DNA of 38,711 nucleotides from contig NZ_LYVQ01000031.1 in assembly GCF_001984095.1 (NCBI RefSeq), positions 1-38,711 on the forward strand, given 5' to 3'. The position numbers and the translations under genes were made by a program. Positions 31,440 through 38,711 of the stretch are shown here, piece by piece (the stretch's first letter is position 1; each line of letters starts with the position of its first letter). The notes below the pieces were generated by a model. The model saw nothing but the letters and a program-made list of their open reading frames with translations. It did not search any database and was not told where the DNA came from. Source of the stretch: Pelomonas sp. KK5. GTDB lineage: Bacteria > Pseudomonadota > Gammaproteobacteria > Burkholderiales > Burkholderiaceae_C.

Positions 31440-32729
31440 ATGGCACGCATCACTCAAGACCACATCGCCGCTCATAACGACAAACTTCAGCGGCACGTCA
31501 AGAACGACTACGAAACGCTGGGCGAACAGCTCGCCCGCCGCGGCGTGGACATCGAGACCGTCCGCGCCCAGGTCGCCGCCTACGGCGTCGCGATCCCGAG
31601 CTGGGGCGTCGGCACCGGCGGCACCCGCTTCGCTCGCTTCCCCGGCCAGGGCGAGCCGCGCAACGTCTTCGACAAGATCGAGGACTGCGGCGTCATCCAG
31701 CAGCTGGCCCGCGCCACGCCGACCGTCTCGCTGCACATCCCCTGGGACAAGTGCGGCGACTGGTCCGAGCTGCGCCAGGCCGCGGCTGCGCAGGGCCTCG
31801 CCTTCGACGCGATGAACTCCAACACCTTCTCCGACCAGAAGGGCCAGGGCCACAGCTACAAGTTCGGCAGCCTGAGCCATACCGATGCGGCGACACGGGC
31901 GCAGGCGGTGGAGCACAACCTCGAGTGCATCGCGATCGGCAAGGAACTGGGCTCGAAGGCGCTGACCGTCTGGGTCGGCGACGGCAGCAACTTCCCCGGC
32001 CAGAGCCACTTCCGCCGCGCCTTCGACCGCTATCTGGACAGCGCCCGCCAGATCTACGCCGCGCTGCCGGGCGACTGGCGCATGTTCCTGGAGCACAAGA
32101 TCGCCGAGCCGGCCTTCTACAGCACCGTGATCCAGGACTGGGGCAGCAGCTACCTGGCTGCCACCGCGCTGGGCCCGCAGGCGCAGTGCCTGGTAGACCT
32201 GGGCCACCACGCGCCCAACGTCAACATCGAGATGATCGTGGCCCGGCTGATCGCCGCGGGCAAGCTGGCCGGCTTCCACTTCAACGACAGCAAGTACGGG
32301 GACGACGACCTCGACGCCGGCAGCGTCTCGCCCTACCGCCTCTTCCTGGTCTTCAACGAGTTGGTGGCCGCGGCGCACGAGAAGGTGGCGGGCTTCGACC
32401 CGGCCTACATGCTGGACCAGAGCCACAACGTCACCGACCCGATCGAGAGCCTGATGAGCAGCGCCGTGCAGGTCTGCCGCACCTATGCGCAGGCACTGCT
32501 GGTGGACCGCGCCGCGCTCGACGCGGCGCAGGACGCCAACGACGCGATGACCGCCTCGCAACTGCTGAAGACCGCCTTCCAGACCGACGTGACGCCGCTG
32601 CTGCAGCGCGTGCGGCTCGATGCCGGCGGCGCGATCGACCCGGTCGCCTGCTACCGCGCCAGCGGCTATCGCCACCAGGCGGCCGAGGAGCGCCCGGCGG
32701 TGCAGGGCGGCGGTGGCGGCATCGTCTGA
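31440..32729 (+). CDS. rhaI: L-rhamnose isomerase (rhizobial/Pseudomonas type)
   Basis: 429 aa, TIM-barrel isomerase. Conserved metal-site elements are visible: FLEHKIAEPAFYSTVIQDWG (E-H-K), LVDLGHHAPNVNIEMIV (D-H-H) and AGFHFNDSKYGDDDLDAGS (H-N-D), with GDGSNFPGQSHFRRAFDRY upstream. It converts L-rhamnose to L-rhamnulose with a divalent cation. The sequence is the 'catabolic isomerase' type found with RhaD fusion proteins rather than the enterobacterial RhaA. CAGGAG precedes ATG 31440 by 7 nt. It is preceded by the REP-like hairpin and followed, after 73 nt, by rhaS. Confidence 0.94.
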   Translation: MARITQDHIAAHNDKLQRHVKNDYETLGEQLARRGVDIETVRAQVAAYGVAIPSWGVGTGGTRFARFPGQGEPRNVFDKIEDCGVIQQLARATPTVSLHIPWDKCGDWSELRQAAAAQGLAFDAMNSNTFSDQKGQGHSYKFGSLSHTDAATRAQAVEHNLECIAIGKELGSKALTVWVGDGSNFPGQSHFRRAFDRYLDSARQIYAALPGDWRMFLEHKIAEPAFYSTVIQDWGSSYLAATALGPQAQCLVDLGHHAPNVNIEMIVARLIAAGKLAGFHFNDSKYGDDDLDAGSVSPYRLFLVFNELVAAAHEKVAGFDPAYMLDQSHNVTDPIESLMSSAVQVCRTYAQALLVDRAALDAAQDANDAMTASQLLKTAFQTDVTPLLQRVRLDAGGAIDPVACYRASGYRHQAAEERPAVQGGGGGIV

Positions 32730-32802
32730 GCACCTGAAGAATCTGTACCAGGAGGGGCGCTGGACAACTGCCTCGCAACATCAATACCGGAGACCGAAGA
32801 CC

Positions 32803-33804
32803 ATGATGAAGAACAAGCGCAGCCTGCTACTGGGCACCGTCCTTTTTGCCGGCGTCACGATGCTGGCCCAACCCGCCTTCGCCGCCGACAAGATCGCGCT
32901 GGTCGTCAAGAGCCTGGGCAACGGCTTCTTCGACGCCGCCAACCAGGGCGCGCAGGACGCCGCCAAGGAGATCGGCGGCATCGAGATCATCTACACCGGC
33001 CCGGCCAAGGCCACCGCCGAGGGCCAGATCGAGATCATCAACACGCTGATCGCGCAGAACGTCAAGGCCATCGTCATCTCGGCCAATGACCCGGATGCGC
33101 TGGTGCCGGTGCTGAAGAAGGCGATGCAGCGCGGCATCAAGGTCGTCTCCTTCGACTCCGGCGTGCGCAAGGACGGCCGGCTGATGCACCTGGCCCCGTC
33201 CTCCACCGAGCTGATCGGCCAGAAGCTGGTGACCATGGCCGAGGACGCCGGCGGGAAGAACGCCGAGATCGCCGTGCTCTCCGCCACCGCGCAGGCCACC
33301 AACCAGAACGCCTGGATCGCCGTGATGAAGAAGGTGCTGGCCGAGCCGGCGCACAAGGGCCTGAAGCTGGACGCCGTGGTCTACGGCGACGACCAGACCG
33401 ACAAGAGCTACCGAGAGGCCCAGGGCCTGTTCAAGAGCCATCCGAACCTGAAGGTCATCGTCGCCCCGACGACCGTGGGCATCGCCGCCGCCGCCAAGGC
33501 GGTGCAGGACGAGAAGAAGGTCGGCCAGATCTTCGTCACCGGCCTGGGCCTGCCCTCGGAGATGGCCGGCCATGTGCACAGCAAGGCGGTCAAGAACTTC
33601 GCGATCTGGAACCCGATCGATCTGGGCTATTCGTCGATCTACGCGGCGCAGGCCTTCATCAAGGGCGCGAAGAGCGAGGCGGGAACCAAGATCTCGCTGG
33701 GCAAGGTGGGCACCGTGACCCTGGACAAGGAGAACGAAGCCGCCATGGCCGAGCCCTTTACCTACGACGAATCCAACGTCGACAAGTTCGCCAAGTTCTT
33801 CTGA
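32803..33804 (+). CDS. rhaS: Rhamnose ABC transporter, periplasmic binding protein
   Basis: 333 aa. A Sec signal peptide (MMKNKRSLLLGTVLFAGVTML, cleavage after AFA at ~27) precedes a Periplasmic_BP_4 domain: ALVVKSLGNGFFDAANQGAQDAA, IIYTGPAKATAEGQIEIINTLIAQ, KVVSFDSGVR, and AIWNPIDLGYSSIYAAQAFIKG. It matches the RhaS family that delivers L-rhamnose to RhaPQ in the periplasm. The start is ATG 32803 (a second ATG follows), with CCGGAG upstream. It is not the AraC-type regulator also called RhaS in enterics. Confidence 0.93.
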   Translation: MMKNKRSLLLGTVLFAGVTMLAQPAFAADKIALVVKSLGNGFFDAANQGAQDAAKEIGGIEIIYTGPAKATAEGQIEIINTLIAQNVKAIVISANDPDALVPVLKKAMQRGIKVVSFDSGVRKDGRLMHLAPSSTELIGQKLVTMAEDAGGKNAEIAVLSATAQATNQNAWIAVMKKVLAEPAHKGLKLDAVVYGDDQTDKSYREAQGLFKSHPNLKVIVAPTTVGIAAAAKAVQDEKKVGQIFVTGLGLPSEMAGHVHSKAVKNFAIWNPIDLGYSSIYAAQAFIKGAKSEAGTKISLGKVGTVTLDKENEAAMAEPFTYDESNVDKFAKFF

Positions 33805-33810
33805 AGAAGC

Positions 33811-35376
33811 ATGGAAGAGGCACCGAAGCCGCTGCTGACGCTGCGCGGCCTGCACAAGCGCTTCGGCGCCACCCATGCGCTGCGCGGCGTCGACCTGGAC
33901 CTGCATGCGGGCCAGGTGCTGGCGCTGATCGGCGAGAACGGCGCCGGCAAGAGCACGCTGGTCAAGACACTGACCGGCGTGCACCAGCCGGACGAGGGCG
34001 AGATCCGCTTGAACGGCGAGTCATGCGCCTTCGCCCGCGCCCAGGATGCGCAGGCCGCCGGCATCGTCGCCGTGCACCAGGAAACGGTGATGTTCGAGGA
34101 GCTGTCGGCCGCCGAGAACATCTATATCGGCCGCCAGCCGATGAAGCGCAGCTGGGCCGGCCTGCAGGTGATCGACTGGGCGCGGATGAACCGCGAGGCG
34201 CAGGCGGTGCTGGACCAGGTCGGCGCCGGCTTCGCCGCGACGACGATCGTGCGCGAGCTGAGCCTGGCGCAGCGCCACCTGATCGAGATCGCCCGGGCGC
34301 TGTCCCAGCAGGCGAGGGTGGTGATCCTCGACGAGCCGACCGCCGCGCTCTCGCACGCCGAGATCCATGATTTCTACGGCATCGTCCGCGGCCTGAAGGC
34401 CCAGGGCGTGGCCATCCTCTTCATCACCCACAAGTTCGACGAACTGTTCGCCGTCTGCGACCGCTACCTGGTGCTGCGCGACGGCGCCTCGGTCGGCGCG
34501 GGGCTGATGAGCGAGGCCGACGAGCCGGGCCTGGTCAGGCTGATGGCCGGCCGGGCGATCGAGCAGATCTACCCGCCGGTGAACAGCCAGCCCGCCGGGA
34601 CCGTCCTGCAGGTGAAGGGCCTCTCGCACCCGACCGAGTTCGAGGACCTGAGCTTCGAGCTGCGCAAGGGCGAGATCCTGGGCTTCTACGGCCTGGTCGG
34701 CGCCGGCCGCAGCGAGGCGATGCTGGCCCTGATGGGTCTGAACAAGGAAGCCAAGGGTCAGGTCTTGATCGAGGGCCGGCCGATCGACATCCGCGAGCCG
34801 GCCGACGCGATCGCCGCCGGCCTCGCCTACGTGCCCGAGGAGCGCCAGCGCCAGGGCGGCGTGCTGCCCTTCAGCGTGCGCCACAACATGAGCCTGGCCG
34901 CGCTGGCCGGGCCGCGGCATGCGCTGCATGGCCGCATGTCGCGCGGCGGCTGGCTATCGCCTCACCTGGAGCGCGCGTTCGCCGAGACGATGATCAAGCG
35001 CCTGTCGGTGCGCACCGCCTCCGACGAGGCGCCGCTGTCCTCGCTGTCCGGCGGCAACCAGCAGAAGGTGGTCATCGCCAAGTGGCTGGGCCTGGCGCCG
35101 CGCATCGTGATCCTGGACGAGCCGACCAAGGGCATCGACGTCGGTGCCAAGCAGGCGGTCTACCAGCTGATCGCCGAGATGGTGGAAAACGGGCTGGCGG
35201 TGATCCTGGTGTCCTCGGAGCTGCCCGAGGTGATGAACCTGGCGCACCGCGTGATCGTGATGCGGCGCGGGCGGCAGGTGGCGGAATTCGGCAAGGGCGA
35301 GGGTTCGGCCGAGGCGATCGTGGCCGCGGCCTCCGGCCTGGCCCATGCGGCGGTGGCCGAGGAGATGGCCGCATGA
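33811..35376 (+). CDS. rhaT: Rhamnose ABC transporter, double ATPase subunit
   Basis: 521 aa with two tandem ATPase domains. The first has a full Walker A (GENGAGKST, 41-49), a degenerate signature (LSLAQRHLIEIARAL) and Walker B VVILDEPTAALS. The second has the degenerate Walker A (GLVGAGRSE) normal for sugar ABC proteins, the signature LSGGNQQKVVIAKWL and Walker B IVILDEPTKGID. It drives import through RhaP and RhaQ at the inner face of the membrane. It begins 6 nt after rhaS and overlaps rhaP by ATGA. It is not the enteric RhaT permease of the same name. Confidence 0.95.
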   Translation: MEEAPKPLLTLRGLHKRFGATHALRGVDLDLHAGQVLALIGENGAGKSTLVKTLTGVHQPDEGEIRLNGESCAFARAQDAQAAGIVAVHQETVMFEELSAAENIYIGRQPMKRSWAGLQVIDWARMNREAQAVLDQVGAGFAATTIVRELSLAQRHLIEIARALSQQARVVILDEPTAALSHAEIHDFYGIVRGLKAQGVAILFITHKFDELFAVCDRYLVLRDGASVGAGLMSEADEPGLVRLMAGRAIEQIYPPVNSQPAGTVLQVKGLSHPTEFEDLSFELRKGEILGFYGLVGAGRSEAMLALMGLNKEAKGQVLIEGRPIDIREPADAIAAGLAYVPEERQRQGGVLPFSVRHNMSLAALAGPRHALHGRMSRGGWLSPHLERAFAETMIKRLSVRTASDEAPLSSLSGGNQQKVVIAKWLGLAPRIVILDEPTKGIDVGAKQAVYQLIAEMVENGLAVILVSSELPEVMNLAHRVIVMRRGRQVAEFGKGEGSAEAIVAAASGLAHAAVAEEMAA

Positions 35377-36344
35377 AGCGAATCAAACGTGAATGGATCC
35401 TGCTGGCGATCATCGCCGCGATCACGCTGGGCGTCGGCGCGCGCGCGCCGATCTTCCTGACGCTGCGCAACGCGCTGGACATCGGCAACGACTCGGCCAT
35501 CCTCGTGATCCTGGTGATGGGCCAGATGGGCGTGCTGCTGACCCGCGGCGTGGACCTGTCGGTGGCGTCCAACCTGGCGCTGACCGGCATGTTCTGCGCG
35601 CTGGCGGGCAAGGCCTGGCCCGGCATCGGCCTGCTTGAATTGCTCGTGATGGCGGTGACGATCGGTGCGCTGCTGGGCGCCTTCAATGGCTGGCTGATCA
35701 CCCGTTTCGCGCTGCCGTCCATCGTGGTCACGCTGGGCACGATGTCGCTGTACCGCGGGGCGATCTTCGTCGCGAGCCACGGCGCCTGGGTGTCCGACCA
35801 GGACATCCACCCGCTGATCAAGGGCCTGCCGCGCGATACGCTGCTGGGCCTGCCGATGCTGCTGTGGTTCGCCGCGGCGGTGGCCCTCGGCGCCGCCTGG
35901 CTGCTGCGCTGGCGGCGCGAGGGGCGGGAGCTGTATGCCTATGGCGGCAATCCGTCGGCCGCGCTCTACGCCGGCATCCCGGTGAACCGGCGGCTGCTGA
36001 TGGCGTACACGCTCTCGGGCGCGCTCGCCGGACTGAGCGGGCTGCTGTGGGTGGGCCGCTATTCGATCGCCTTCACCGAGCTGGCCTCGGGCTACGAGCT
36101 GACCGTGATCGCCGCCTGCGTGATCGGCGGCGTCAGCATCGGCGGTGGCGTGGGCACGGTGACCGGCGCGCTGCTGGGCGTGCTGTTCATCGGCGTCATC
36201 AACGGCGCGCTGCCGGTGATCCAGGTCTCGCCGTTCTGGCAGCAGGCGATCGCCGGCTTCGTGATCCTGGTGTCGGTGGCGCTGAATGCGCGCTCACAGC
36301 GGCAGGCGGGGCGGCAGATTCTCGAGCGGAGGGCAGTGGCATGA
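35373..36344 (+). CDS. rhaP: Rhamnose ABC transporter, permease subunit 1
   Basis: 323 aa with about ten hydrophobic helices. The BPD_transp_2 sugar-permease family is shown by [51 protein letters not shown] and [19 protein letters not shown], followed by [31 protein letters not shown]. It forms the membrane channel with RhaQ. It overlaps both rhaT (ATGA) and rhaQ (ATGA), so the stoichiometry is probably set by coupled translation. Confidence 0.94.
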   Translation: MKRIKREWILLAIIAAITLGVGARAPIFLTLRNALDIGNDSAILVILVMGQMGVLLTRGVDLSVASNLALTGMFCALAGKAWPGIGLLELLVMAVTIGALLGAFNGWLITRFALPSIVVTLGTMSLYRGAIFVASHGAWVSDQDIHPLIKGLPRDTLLGLPMLLWFAAAVALGAAWLLRWRREGRELYAYGGNPSAALYAGIPVNRRLLMAYTLSGALAGLSGLLWVGRYSIAFTELASGYELTVIAACVIGGVSIGGGVGTVTGALLGVLFIGVINGALPVIQVSPFWQQAIAGFVILVSVALNARSQRQAGRQILERRAVA

Positions 36345-37306
36345 AGGCGCTGGGCATGTGGGAGCGCGTGCTGATCGCGCTGATCGTGGCGGTGTATCTG
36401 GTCTTCGGCCTGGGCATCGAGGGCTTCCTCTCGCCGTATGCGATTGCCGACAGCACGACCAATATCAGCGAGAAGGCGCTGATCGCGCTGGCGATGGCGC
36501 TGCTGGTGATCGCCGGCGAGATCGATCTGTCGATCGCCGCGACGATGGCGCTGTGCTCGCTGGCGATGGGCAGCGCGATGCAGGCCGGTGCCGGGCTGCC
36601 GGTGATGCTGCTGGCCGCCGCGGGGACAGGTCTTGCCTGCGGGGCGCTGAACGGCTGGCTGGTGACGCGCTGGCGGCTGCCGGCGATCGTGGTGACGATC
36701 GGCACGCTGTCGCTGTACCGCGGCCTGGCGCTGGTCGTGCTGGGCGACCAGGCGATCACCGGCTACCCGGAGGCCCTGAGCACGCTGGGCAACGGCACGC
36801 TGGGCGACCTGCTCGGCGTGCCGGCCTTGATCGTGCCGATCGAATTCGTCGTCATGACGGTGATGGCCGTCGCCGTGGGCCTGTTCCTGCACCGCACCGT
36901 GCACGGCCGCCGCGTCTACGCGATCGGCGCCAACGCCACCGCCTCGCGCTTCTCCGGCATCGCCGTGGACCGCTACCGCTTCGGCCTCTTCATGTTCGCC
37001 GGCCTGATGGCCGCGCTGGCCGCCGTGCTGCTGACCGGCCGCATCGGCAGCACCCGGCCCAACCTGGCGCTGGGCTGGGAGCTGGATGCGGTGACCATCG
37101 TGATCCTGGGCGGCGTGGCGATCGAGGGCGGGCGTGGCAGCATCGTGGGCACGGTGCTGGCGGCGGTGCTGCTGGGCTGCTTCACCTTCGCGCTGGGCAT
37201 GCTGAACGTCTCGGGCATCGTGATGTCGATGATCGTGGGCGCCTTGCTGGTGGTGTCGATGGTGTTGCCGAAACTGGTCCCGAAGCTGAGAAAGGCCCAC
37301 GCATGA
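36341..37306 (+). CDS. rhaQ: Rhamnose ABC transporter, permease subunit 2
   Basis: 321 aa, same BPD_transp_2 family as Rha[70 protein letters not shown], and [33 protein letters not shown]. The two permeases are clearly paralogous but diverged, as expected for a heterodimeric channel. It overlaps rhaP and rhaU by 4 nt each. Confidence 0.94.
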   Translation: MKALGMWERVLIALIVAVYLVFGLGIEGFLSPYAIADSTTNISEKALIALAMALLVIAGEIDLSIAATMALCSLAMGSAMQAGAGLPVMLLAAAGTGLACGALNGWLVTRWRLPAIVVTIGTLSLYRGLALVVLGDQAITGYPEALSTLGNGTLGDLLGVPALIVPIEFVVMTVMAVAVGLFLHRTVHGRRVYAIGANATASRFSGIAVDRYRFGLFMFAGLMAALAAVLLTGRIGSTRPNLALGWELDAVTIVILGGVAIEGGRGSIVGTVLAAVLLGCFTFALGMLNVSGIVMSMIVGALLVVSMVLPKLVPKLRKAHA

Positions 37307-37620
37307 CGACGAAGATCGCCTTCCGCATGTTCCTGAACCCCGGCCAGCGCGAGGAATACAAGCGCCGCCACGACGCCATCTGGCCCGAGCTGGTCGACCT
37401 GCTGAAGACCAGCGGCATCAGCGACTACAGCATCTTCCTGGACGAGGAGCGCGACGTGCTCTTCTCGGTGATGCGGCTGGCCGACGACCACACGATGGAC
37501 ACGCTGCCCCAGCATCCGGTGATGGGCCGCTGGTGGGTGTACATGGCCGACATCATGCGCAGCCACCCGGACGGCTCGCCGGTGATGGAGGCGCTGCCGC
37601 TGATGTTCCACCTCGACTGA
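37303..37620 (+). CDS. rhaU: L-rhamnose mutarotase
   Basis: 105 aa, the usual size (also called RhaM). [41 protein letters not shown] carries the catalytic histidine H23 (YKRRHD), and [15 protein letters not shown] is the conserved second half. It interconverts alpha and beta L-rhamnose so the isomerase receives the correct anomer. The start overlaps the rhaQ stop (ATGA), and rhaK begins 1 nt after its stop. Confidence 0.96.
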   Translation: MTTKIAFRMFLNPGQREEYKRRHDAIWPELVDLLKTSGISDYSIFLDEERDVLFSVMRLADDHTMDTLPQHPVMGRWWVYMADIMRSHPDGSPVMEALPLMFHLD

Positions 37621-37621
37621 G

Positions 37622-38711
37622 ATGCAAGACCTGACCCTGGTCATCGACATCGGCAAGAGCAACGCAAAGCTCGCGCTGATCGACGCTGCCGGCGAGGTGC
37701 TGGCGTCGACGAAGACAGCCAACGTGTCCGTCCAGGATGAGCGTTACGGCTATCTGGCGCTCGGCACCGGGCGGCTCGCCGACTGGCTGCACGACGGCGT
37801 GCCCGCGCTGCTGGCCGGCCGCGTGCCGTCGAGGATCAGCGTCACGACCCATGGCGCCGCCTTCTGCGCGCTGGGCGACGATGGCCTGCTGCTGCCTCCG
37901 ATCGACTACGAGTGGGATGGCTACGGTGACACGACCGCCGGCTTCGAGGCCTCGCTGGCCAACTTCGCCCATCACGGCTCGCCGCGCCTGCCGCTGGGCC
38001 TGAACGCCGGCCGCCAGATCGACTACGTGGAGCGCCGCTGGCCCGAACTGCTGCCGCGGCTGCGCTGCTGGCTGCCCTATCCGCAGTACTGGGCCTGGTG
38101 GCTTGGTGGAGAGGCCGTCAGCGAGCTCAGTTCGCTGGGCTGCCACACGGGCCTGTGGGCGCCGGCCGAGCGTCGCTTCAGCGACTGGGCCCTGGCCCGC
38201 GGCGTGGCCGGCCGCTTCGCGCCGCTGCGCCAGGCCTGGGAGACGATAGCCACGCTGCGTCCCGCCCTGGCAAGGGCCTGGCGATTGCCGGAGACGGTCG
38301 AGGTGCTGGCGGGCGTGCACGACAGCAATGCCTGCCTCGCCCGCTACCTGCGCGAAGAGCCGGAGGCCACCGTGGTGTCCACCGGCACCTGGTGCATCGT
38401 GATGGCGCCCGGCGCCGATACGACGCGGCTCGCGCCGCAGCGCGACGAACTGGTCAACGTGGCCATCGACGGCCGGCCGGTGGCCACTGCGCGCTTCATG
38501 GGCGGGCGCGAGTTCGAAGCGATCTGCGACGGCGCCGATCCGGCCCTCGCCACCGCCCAGGCGCTGGCCGAAGTGCTGCGCGGCGGCTGGATGGCGCTGC
38601 CGGCCTTCGCCGATGGCGGGGGGCCGTTCATGGGCCGGCGGGGCAGCATCGTCGGTGGTGAGCCGCCCGAGCGGCTGCGCCCGGCGCTGGCCGCGCTGTA
38701 CTGCGCCGGGA
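37622..38711 (+). CDS. rhaK: Rhamnulokinase, FGGY family (3' end beyond window)
   Basis: The window holds the first 363 codons; the C-terminus is cut off. FGGY kinase features are visible: the phosphate loop VIDIGKSNAKLALID at the start, SVTTHGAAFCALGDDG, DYEWDGYGD, the second domain GVHDSNACLARYL and VSTGTWCIVMAPG, then FMGGREFEAI. It phosphorylates L-rhamnulose at O-1 with ATP. It has the short linker typical of the rhizobial RhaK type. ATG 37622 is 1 nt after the rhaU stop, so it is co-translated. No frameshift is seen in the visible part. Confidence 0.92.
   Translation, partial: MQDLTLVIDIGKSNAKLALIDAAGEVLASTKTANVSVQDERYGYLALGTGRLADWLHDGVPALLAGRVPSRISVTTHGAAFCALGDDGLLLPPIDYEWDGYGDTTAGFEASLANFAHHGSPRLPLGLNAGRQIDYVERRWPELLPRLRCWLPYPQYWAWWLGGEAVSELSSLGCHTGLWAPAERRFSDWALARGVAGRFAPLRQAWETIATLRPALARAWRLPETVEVLAGVHDSNACLARYLREEPEATVVSTGTWCIVMAPGADTTRLAPQRDELVNVAIDGRPVATARFMGGREFEAICDGADPALATAQALAEVLRGGWMALPAFADGGGPFMGRRGSIVGGEPPERLRPALAALYCAG

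Noticed and set aside
32803-35376. rhaS and rhaT as the enteric AraC regulator and rhamnose-proton symporter of the same names
   Set aside because: The proteins are a periplasmic binding protein and a double ATPase; the names follow the rhizobial nomenclature.

Overview
The window is high-GC (roughly 70%), densely coding and free of rRNA, tRNA, CRISPR or transposase genes. The gene families (3-oxoadipate pathway with an IclR regulator, a Rhizobium-type rha ABC cluster, HELNTPIG-type histidine kinases) suggest a betaproteobacterium of the order Burkholderiales, possibly the Rubrivivax/Leptothrix/Roseateles group. The taxonomic placement is inferred from codon use and family content, not from a marker gene.

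Layout. (1) 99-9751, sensing and uptake: a Tat-exported sugar-type periplasmic binding protein diverges from two tandem, overlapping, paralogous membrane histidine kinases (1075 and 1104 aa) with no response regulator beside them. An ArsR repressor/SRPBCC pair follows, with a near-consensus promoter embedded in two operator palindromes, then a second Tat-exported binding protein of the BMP family. Neither binding protein has its own permease or ATPase in view. (2) 9907-13553: a divergent operon of a 56-aa ribbon-helix-helix protein, a DUF1989 (urea-amidolyase-associated/carboxyguanidine-deiminase-like) protein, a flavin-reductase-like protein and a DHA2 MFS exporter, then a second SRPBCC gene. 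(3) 13587-17820: lower 3-oxoadipate pathway, pcaR | pcaI-pcaJ-pcaF-pcaD, with two IclR-type palindromes between regulator and operon. (4) 17821-19636: three small orphan genes in one orientation, separated by attC-like imperfect palindromes. This looks like a relict integron cassette cluster without an integrase (a CALIN). (5) 19661-28131: housekeeping and stress genes: RibD-C/DHFR-like reductase, glutathione S-transferase, methionine aminopeptidase, FMN reductase, zinc-ribbon metallopeptidase, CsbD, Nramp-like transporter, a 69-aa protein, a double PRC-barrel protein, a PF10091 glucanase-like enzyme and an 81-aa protein. A GTCCTAC element lies 63-67 nt upstream of three of these start codons. 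(6) 28128-38711: a LysR regulator divergent from a complete L-rhamnose uptake and catabolic operon, rhaD-rhaI-rhaS-rhaT-rhaP-rhaQ-rhaU-rhaK, with rhaK cut by the window end.

How the genes work together. In the rha operon RhaS/T/P/Q import rhamnose, RhaU interconverts its anomers, RhaI isomerises it to rhamnulose, RhaK phosphorylates it, and the bifunctional RhaD cleaves rhamnulose-1-phosphate and processes lactaldehyde. In the pca operon PcaD makes 3-oxoadipate, PcaIJ activates it with CoA from succinyl-CoA, and PcaF thiolyses it to acetyl-CoA and succinyl-CoA. The least understood parts are the tandem kinases flanked by orphan binding proteins, the RHH-DUF1989-flavin reductase-MFS operon, and the cassette-like cluster.
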